A program made the translations under genes and the position numbers. This document shows, in pieces, positions 60,467 through 64,000 of a stretch of DNA of 64,000 nucleotides (positions are counted from its first letter, which is position 1; each line of letters starts with the position of its first letter). A model generated the notes under the pieces. The model saw only the letters and a list, made by a program, of their open reading frames with translations. It did not search any database and was not told the origin of the DNA. The DNA lies in assembly GCA_937625935.1 (NCBI GenBank), contig OW569344.1, forward strand, positions 620,001 to 684,000, in the 5' to 3' direction. This DNA comes from Tetramitus jugosus. Taxonomy: Eukaryota; Heterolobosea; Eutetramitea; Acrasida; Vahlkampfiidae.

Positions 60467-62353
60467 TTACATAGCAGCTTGATGGAGTGAGCCTTGGAGG
60501 TGTTCCACCATTTTGATTAATTCTTTTGCGACCTTTTTCTTCCTCTTGAAGGCATCGGGACGTGACTGTCCATCCATTTCTGTTCTCAGTAGATGGAGCA
60601 TGTTCTTGGCCGCATTGATGTCTCTGTTGTGAGTCACTAAACATTTAGTGGTTGCACACTGTTTAACTCCTCGGACGACAGAGACATTCAACGTTCCATT
60701 CTTGTCTATTCTCTTATGCTTGACTGGCTTGAGTTGACAATGACAGCCATTGCAAATCTGAGAAGTCTTACACTCATCCACCATATGGACTTGGAAATGC
60801 TCAGTCATTCTCTTCAACAATTTGACTTTAGGACTAACCATGTTACCCTTTTAACTATTCTTGAATCCACCATTGCCCATCCCAATCAACATACTTCTTC
60901 CTTTCGACTTCTTTTTCAAATCATTCTTCACACCAGAAAGAGTCTTGTCTCTCATCATGTAACTGTCCCAATTCAGTTTCTTCACCTTTGAAGAACAATA
61001 AAAGTCCAACAAATCTTCCTCGACTTCCAAAACCGAATCAATATGTTCTAGGTACAAGTCATTAGACGAGACATTAGAAGTCTTGATCGAGTTGTGGAGT
61101 TGATCAACATTCTTCCCACTCTTCTCATTCCACTGCTTTTGGAATTTCAATAATCGTTTCTTGTTCTTGGAATGGTGAGAGAGGTGATGGTAGGTCTTGT
61201 TACTCAACTCCCATTTGTTACCATCATTATCAACACAAGACAATAAGGTAACAATACCGGGATCAATGCCCACCAAGTATTCGGATTGAGGGATTGGAGG
61301 TTTTGGATCAACCTTTTTCTTCTTGGGTGCCTTTTCCTCTGACTTCTTCTTTTTCACCTTGTGGTTCACATGGTTATCAATCAATTGATGTCTAACAACC
61401 ACAGAGGCCTGTATACCATCTGTTCTCACAGAGTCAATCTGCAACTTTCTTGAACCGACATTCAAACAATCAAGGTTGTATGAAAACACTGGGCCTTTTT
61501 GGATCTTGTCTAACAATTTTTGAAATTCTTTGGTTCCAATTTCGATACATCTACACCTAAAATGACACTGTGGCAACAAAGTAAATGATTTCCTGTCTTT
61601 AGAGATCAAATATTTTTGAATGTGCCAGTAAAGTTTGAGAATTTGATTAGGATTCTTTTCGATGTAATCTTCACTCATTGGTTCTTTTGTGCCAACAACG
61701 TCATTCACTTCTTTGATCAATTGAGGGATTAAATAAATCAATTCTTGAGGAGGCAGTTTTTGAAAGTCATACACCTCAGCCGTAAAGATTAATTTTCTAA
61801 TGATGTAATCAATCACTCTTCTTTGTTCACTTTTTGGAATCTTCAAAGATGGATCAATCAATTCTTCCATTCTCAGTCTCAAATAGCGCTTCAATCTTTG
61901 CTCCAAAGTGAATTGAAACATATTGGAGATATTAGTGGCCAATGATTTGGCAACATAATTGAATGAATCTGAATAGCCATTGTATATTTTTCGCAACTTT
62001 TCGATTTCATCATTCATGTTGATGGTGGCATTGATTCTTTCAACATTCTTGGTTCTATCAACAGAGTTTCTTCCAAAAAGGACAGAACAAATTCTTTGAA
62101 TGAAGCCTTGATTCACCTCAGGAATATTCACTCGTGATTCCAAGCACTTCAAAACAAAGGAATTGAGGAGCCTAGAGATTCTAATAGCTGCTCTAGTAAT
62201 TCCTTTTGCTCTTTCTTCAATCACTGGAACTAAAGAAGGATGATTCTTCAATAGAGATTTCAAACCAACCTTGATGACATAATGAGAAGAATAGTTTTCC
62301 TTATTGACTCTTGTTCTCTTCCTCTTCCCACTCATGGGTACTCCTCGAGGCAT
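60467..62353 (-). mobile_element. Fanzor (eukaryotic TnpB-like RNA-guided nuclease) gene with one in-frame stop
   Basis: One minus-strand frame runs from the ATG at 62353 to the stop at 60467, 627 codons plus a single internal TAA at 60851-60853. The N-terminal part is helical with a basic start (SGKRKRTRVNK). A bipartite-like nuclear signal (KKKKSEEKAPKKKKVDPKP, about 333-351) precedes RuvC-I YLVGIDPGIVTLL (Asp364). RuvC-II reads MLIGMGNGGFKNS, with Met492 where TnpB has Glu. After the stop come KGNMVSPKVKLLKR, HMVDECKTSQICNGC, the zinc finger (C-x2-C and C-x4-C) and RuvC-III HNRDINAAKN. Family context around the stop (SxKGxxxxPxK) is continuous, so nothing else is missing. Fanzors cut DNA guided by a small RNA encoded at the 3-prime end. 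Either recently inactivated, read through, or a base error. Confidence 0.88.
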
Positions 62354-62732
62354 ACTAATGGTTGTTTGGTTTGATAAAAATGAGATATGATTGTTATTGT
62401 ATTTGTTGTATGGTGTATTTGTTGTGTGTTGTATTTGTTGTGTGAGTTGAATCAAACAGCGAAAAAGACAGCGCTTTTTAAACCGAGGTAGATGGCCGTT
62501 GCCGTTGTAAAGACAGTCTCAACGGAAATTGTTACAACTGCACCAATTCCGCAGCTTAGAGAAAACATTTATTGTATTTTTTTATAATATATCCACCTAC
62601 CTATCCAATCTTGAACCAACGAAAAACTTTCTCTCTGACACGACAACAACAACGAAAAACACAAGTCGCACAACGAACATCAACAACAACAACCAAATCA
62701 ATCAAAAAAGATGGAGAGTCGACAAGAGGTGT
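62354..62732. other. Fanzor upstream region
   Basis: 379 bp between the Fanzor start and the VPS35 fragment on the same strand. The Fanzor leader (62354-62455) is a run of CAA/ATA-type repeats. The next 80 bp contain GC-richer sequence (about 62460-62530). No inverted terminal repeat with the sequence downstream of 60467 could be seen by eye. Confidence 0.5.
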
Positions 62733-63394
62733 CTATTTGCAGTGTGCATTGTAGATTCTCTGAGCAAGTTTCAAGTAGGAGAATACAAGCGGTACCAATG
62801 TGTATTGAATTCTCTTGACACCACCCTGACCAAAGTGCTTTCTGGCTGCGGCCAAAACTTTAAACAATTGATCAGTATCGCTATTGTCAAACAAATGAAC
62901 CAATCTGGCAATCAAGTTCTGTTCTTCTTCGAAATCTTCGAGCAATGTTGCAGCTATTGGTGAGTCGTCAGAAGGTGAGAATGTTGTCTGGTCTTCCTCA
63001 TCCTTCAACAGTGGACGAATCAAATCAAACAGTTTGTTTACTTGTTCAAATGTTGAAATCTTGTGTCCATTGTCAAGTGCGCATCTCACAATGCTCAGTG
63101 CAATAAACTTTCTCTGTTCATATCCAAGAGAATGAATAATATCACCATACTTCTCCAACTTCAAAACTGTTAGCACATTGTTGTATGACTCGAGTGGCAC
63201 CAACAACAATCGCTTCAACATGTCTACAATTTCATCTGAAGCAAGTGCAGTGATATTCAATTGACTAGCAATGTTATTAATAATCTTGTTGACATAGTCA
63301 GTGTTATCAGGATATGTTTGAAGAGCAAGTGTCATCAATGAGATCTGAATACTCAAGTTATCGGACAATTCAACATCTCTCTAATGGTATCAAT
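62733..63394 (-). pseudogene. VPS35: Internal fragment of retromer subunit VPS35
   Basis: An open stretch starting after an acceptor-like ATTAG at about 63391: RDVELSDNLSIQISLMTLALQTYPDNTDYVNKI, LLLVPLESYNNVLTVLKLEKYGDIIHSL, RPLLKDEEDQ, DFEEEQNLIARLVHLF and AARKHFGQGGVKRIQYTLVPLVFSYLKLA. This matches the middle of VPS35 (roughly residues 345-555 of about 790). The match stops at KLAQRIYNAHCK with a stop codon at 62733, and the last 230 residues of VPS35 are absent because the Fanzor leader follows. No N-terminal half was found upstream either. No internal stop breaks the 220 codons, so capture is recent or the fragment is expressed. Retromer VPS35 scaffolds endosomal recycling; this piece alone should not. 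Confidence 0.75.
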
Positions 63395-63504
63395 AGTAGG
63401 ACAGAATTTGACAAACATCAGAAAACTCACACTCATCATCAGGTCACTCGCTCTCACGATGTCCTTCAGAGTGTTTGTTTTCTGTTTTTTGCAAGTTTTT
63501 TTTG

Positions 63505-63740
63505 ATGAAAAAAATCAATGAACAAATGGGAAAACAAGGAAAAGGCGCCAAAAGAAGACATAACCAACACCAACAATTGGTAAAGTTTGGAGTCAAAAGA
63601 AAAGTAAGAATAACCGATATACATATTGATTTATTTGTGTATCTAGTTGGTTCGTTCCTTGGTGTAGAAGATGTGTTGAATTTGGTATTGACGTGTCGGG
63701 ATTTTCGATCTTCGATAGTCAATAATCTATCAACAATAAG
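63505..63740 (+). pseudogene. F-box-like fragment
   Basis: A plus-strand frame from the ATG at 63505. After a basic segment (GKQGKGAKRRHNQHQQLVKFG) it reads DLFVYLVGSFLGVEDVLNLVLTCRDFRSSIVNN, the pattern of an F-box (LP-x-L-x-I-x-x-L-x-x-D-L-x-x-x-x-VCRxF). The frame stays open to 63846, but from about 63748 it lies opposite a coding-like minus-strand exon and loses protein character. No domain follows, so it is either a fragment or the first exon of a gene whose other exons are not visible. Confidence 0.45.
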
Positions 63741-63796
63741 GTCTTATATGGACAATTTGTACTCACACTGTTTGGCCGTTTGCAAGTCAGGCTTAC

Positions 63797-64000
63797 CGTG
63801 CAAATTGCAAAGGAAATTTTTTGTGCCTGTTTTGATTGCTTGTTGAATCAACAAGTACTTGACCGCAGTTCCGTTTAGTCCGGTGTGCTCTGTCAAATCG
63901 GCTTTTGGATCTTGAATAACCAATTGAACAAAACCTTCACCAAAGTATGGACAGGAATATCCGTTCCATTCTGGTTTAGCAGTACATGTCTTGGATGTCA
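63797..64000 (-). CDS. Upstream exon of the CEMIP-like surface protein gene, 5-prime end outside window
   Basis: The minus strand is open from the window edge to a consensus donor (CACG/GTAAGC, exon end 63797). Residues CTAKPEWNGYSCPYFGEGFVQLVIQDPKADLTEHTG follow the CEMIP/TMEM2 pattern C-x-x-x-x-W-N-x-Y-x-C-P with a following strand and acidic turn. The exon leaves one base (phase 1), which pairs with the two-base start at 60441 to give HGVFSGNHNF, then the CHRD-gene frame. The frame is also open to a stop at about 63745, so a short read-through product is possible. If joined, the intervening intron is 3355 nt. Confidence 0.55.

Noticed and set aside
60815-60875. A short intron that would remove the in-frame stop of the Fanzor gene
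   Set aside because: The only GT-AG pair spanning the stop gives about 37 nt, shorter than any intron here, and would delete conserved residues.
1-64000. CRISPR arrays, rRNA, bacterial operons or prophage
   Set aside because: None seen; spliced eukaryotic genes throughout.

Overview
The window looks like nuclear DNA of a heterolobosean amoeba of the genus Naegleria. It is AT-rich and gene-dense on both strands, with short GT-AG introns (mostly 57-215 nt), CAA-rich leaders before many ATGs and intergenic gaps usually under 500 bp. Gene content fits: a cathepsin B-like protease, a 7TM receptor fused to an RGS domain, a Cache-type class III cyclase, a longin plus mu-homology trafficking subunit and a Fanzor (eukaryotic TnpB) gene. 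The genus call is inference from gene content. About 35 genes were read, and the splice structure of the multi-exon ones was worked out by phase and by family alignment from memory.

Layout. 0-12.7 kb: 3-prime-truncated calponin-homology gene, glycosyltransferase-like gene, cathepsin B-like protease, PH-like membrane protein, secreted S33 peptidase, acireductone dioxygenase, PIG-P, OST48, Ser-rich unknown. 12.7-25 kb: parvulin, EMC1, DUF2828/vWA protein, small unknown, TCUP/muniscin-type subunit with a longin domain, ABCF2. 25-36 kb: type I PQQ/TIG/EGF membrane protein, mitochondrial bL21, parallel beta-helix protein, SANBR-like BTB protein, PEBP, small unknown. 36-49 kb: pseudokinase-PH-kinase, GPI phosphodiesterase-like metallophosphatase, PH-lipid kinase, 7TM-RGS receptor, a poly(A)-tailed insertion, two tandem GILT-like genes without the CxxC, short-chain dehydrogenase. 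49-58.5 kb: kelch protein, EAF7/MRGBP-like protein, RGG mitochondrial-type protein, mitochondrial mL54, Cache-cyclase, aldo-keto reductase.

The most unusual part is 58.7-64 kb. A CHRD/CEMIP-like GPI-anchored surface protein gene appears split: its C-terminal part lies at 58703-60441 and a matching upstream exon at 63797-64000 on the same strand. The two join in phase across a 3.36-kb gap. That gap holds a Fanzor gene with one in-frame stop between RuvC-II and the zinc finger, an internal fragment of the retromer gene VPS35, and an F-box fragment on the other strand. It is either a giant intron colonised by a Fanzor element and gene fragments, or an insertion that broke the gene.

Functional threads. 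Several genes serve the ER and secretory surface: OST48 (N-glycosylation), EMC1 (membrane insertion), PIG-P and a PGAP5/Cdc1-like phosphodiesterase (GPI synthesis and remodelling) and a GPI-anchored client. Signalling genes (7TM-RGS, cyclase, pseudokinase-kinase, PH-lipid kinase) and mitochondrial translation genes (bL21m, mL54) are scattered with no operon-like order.
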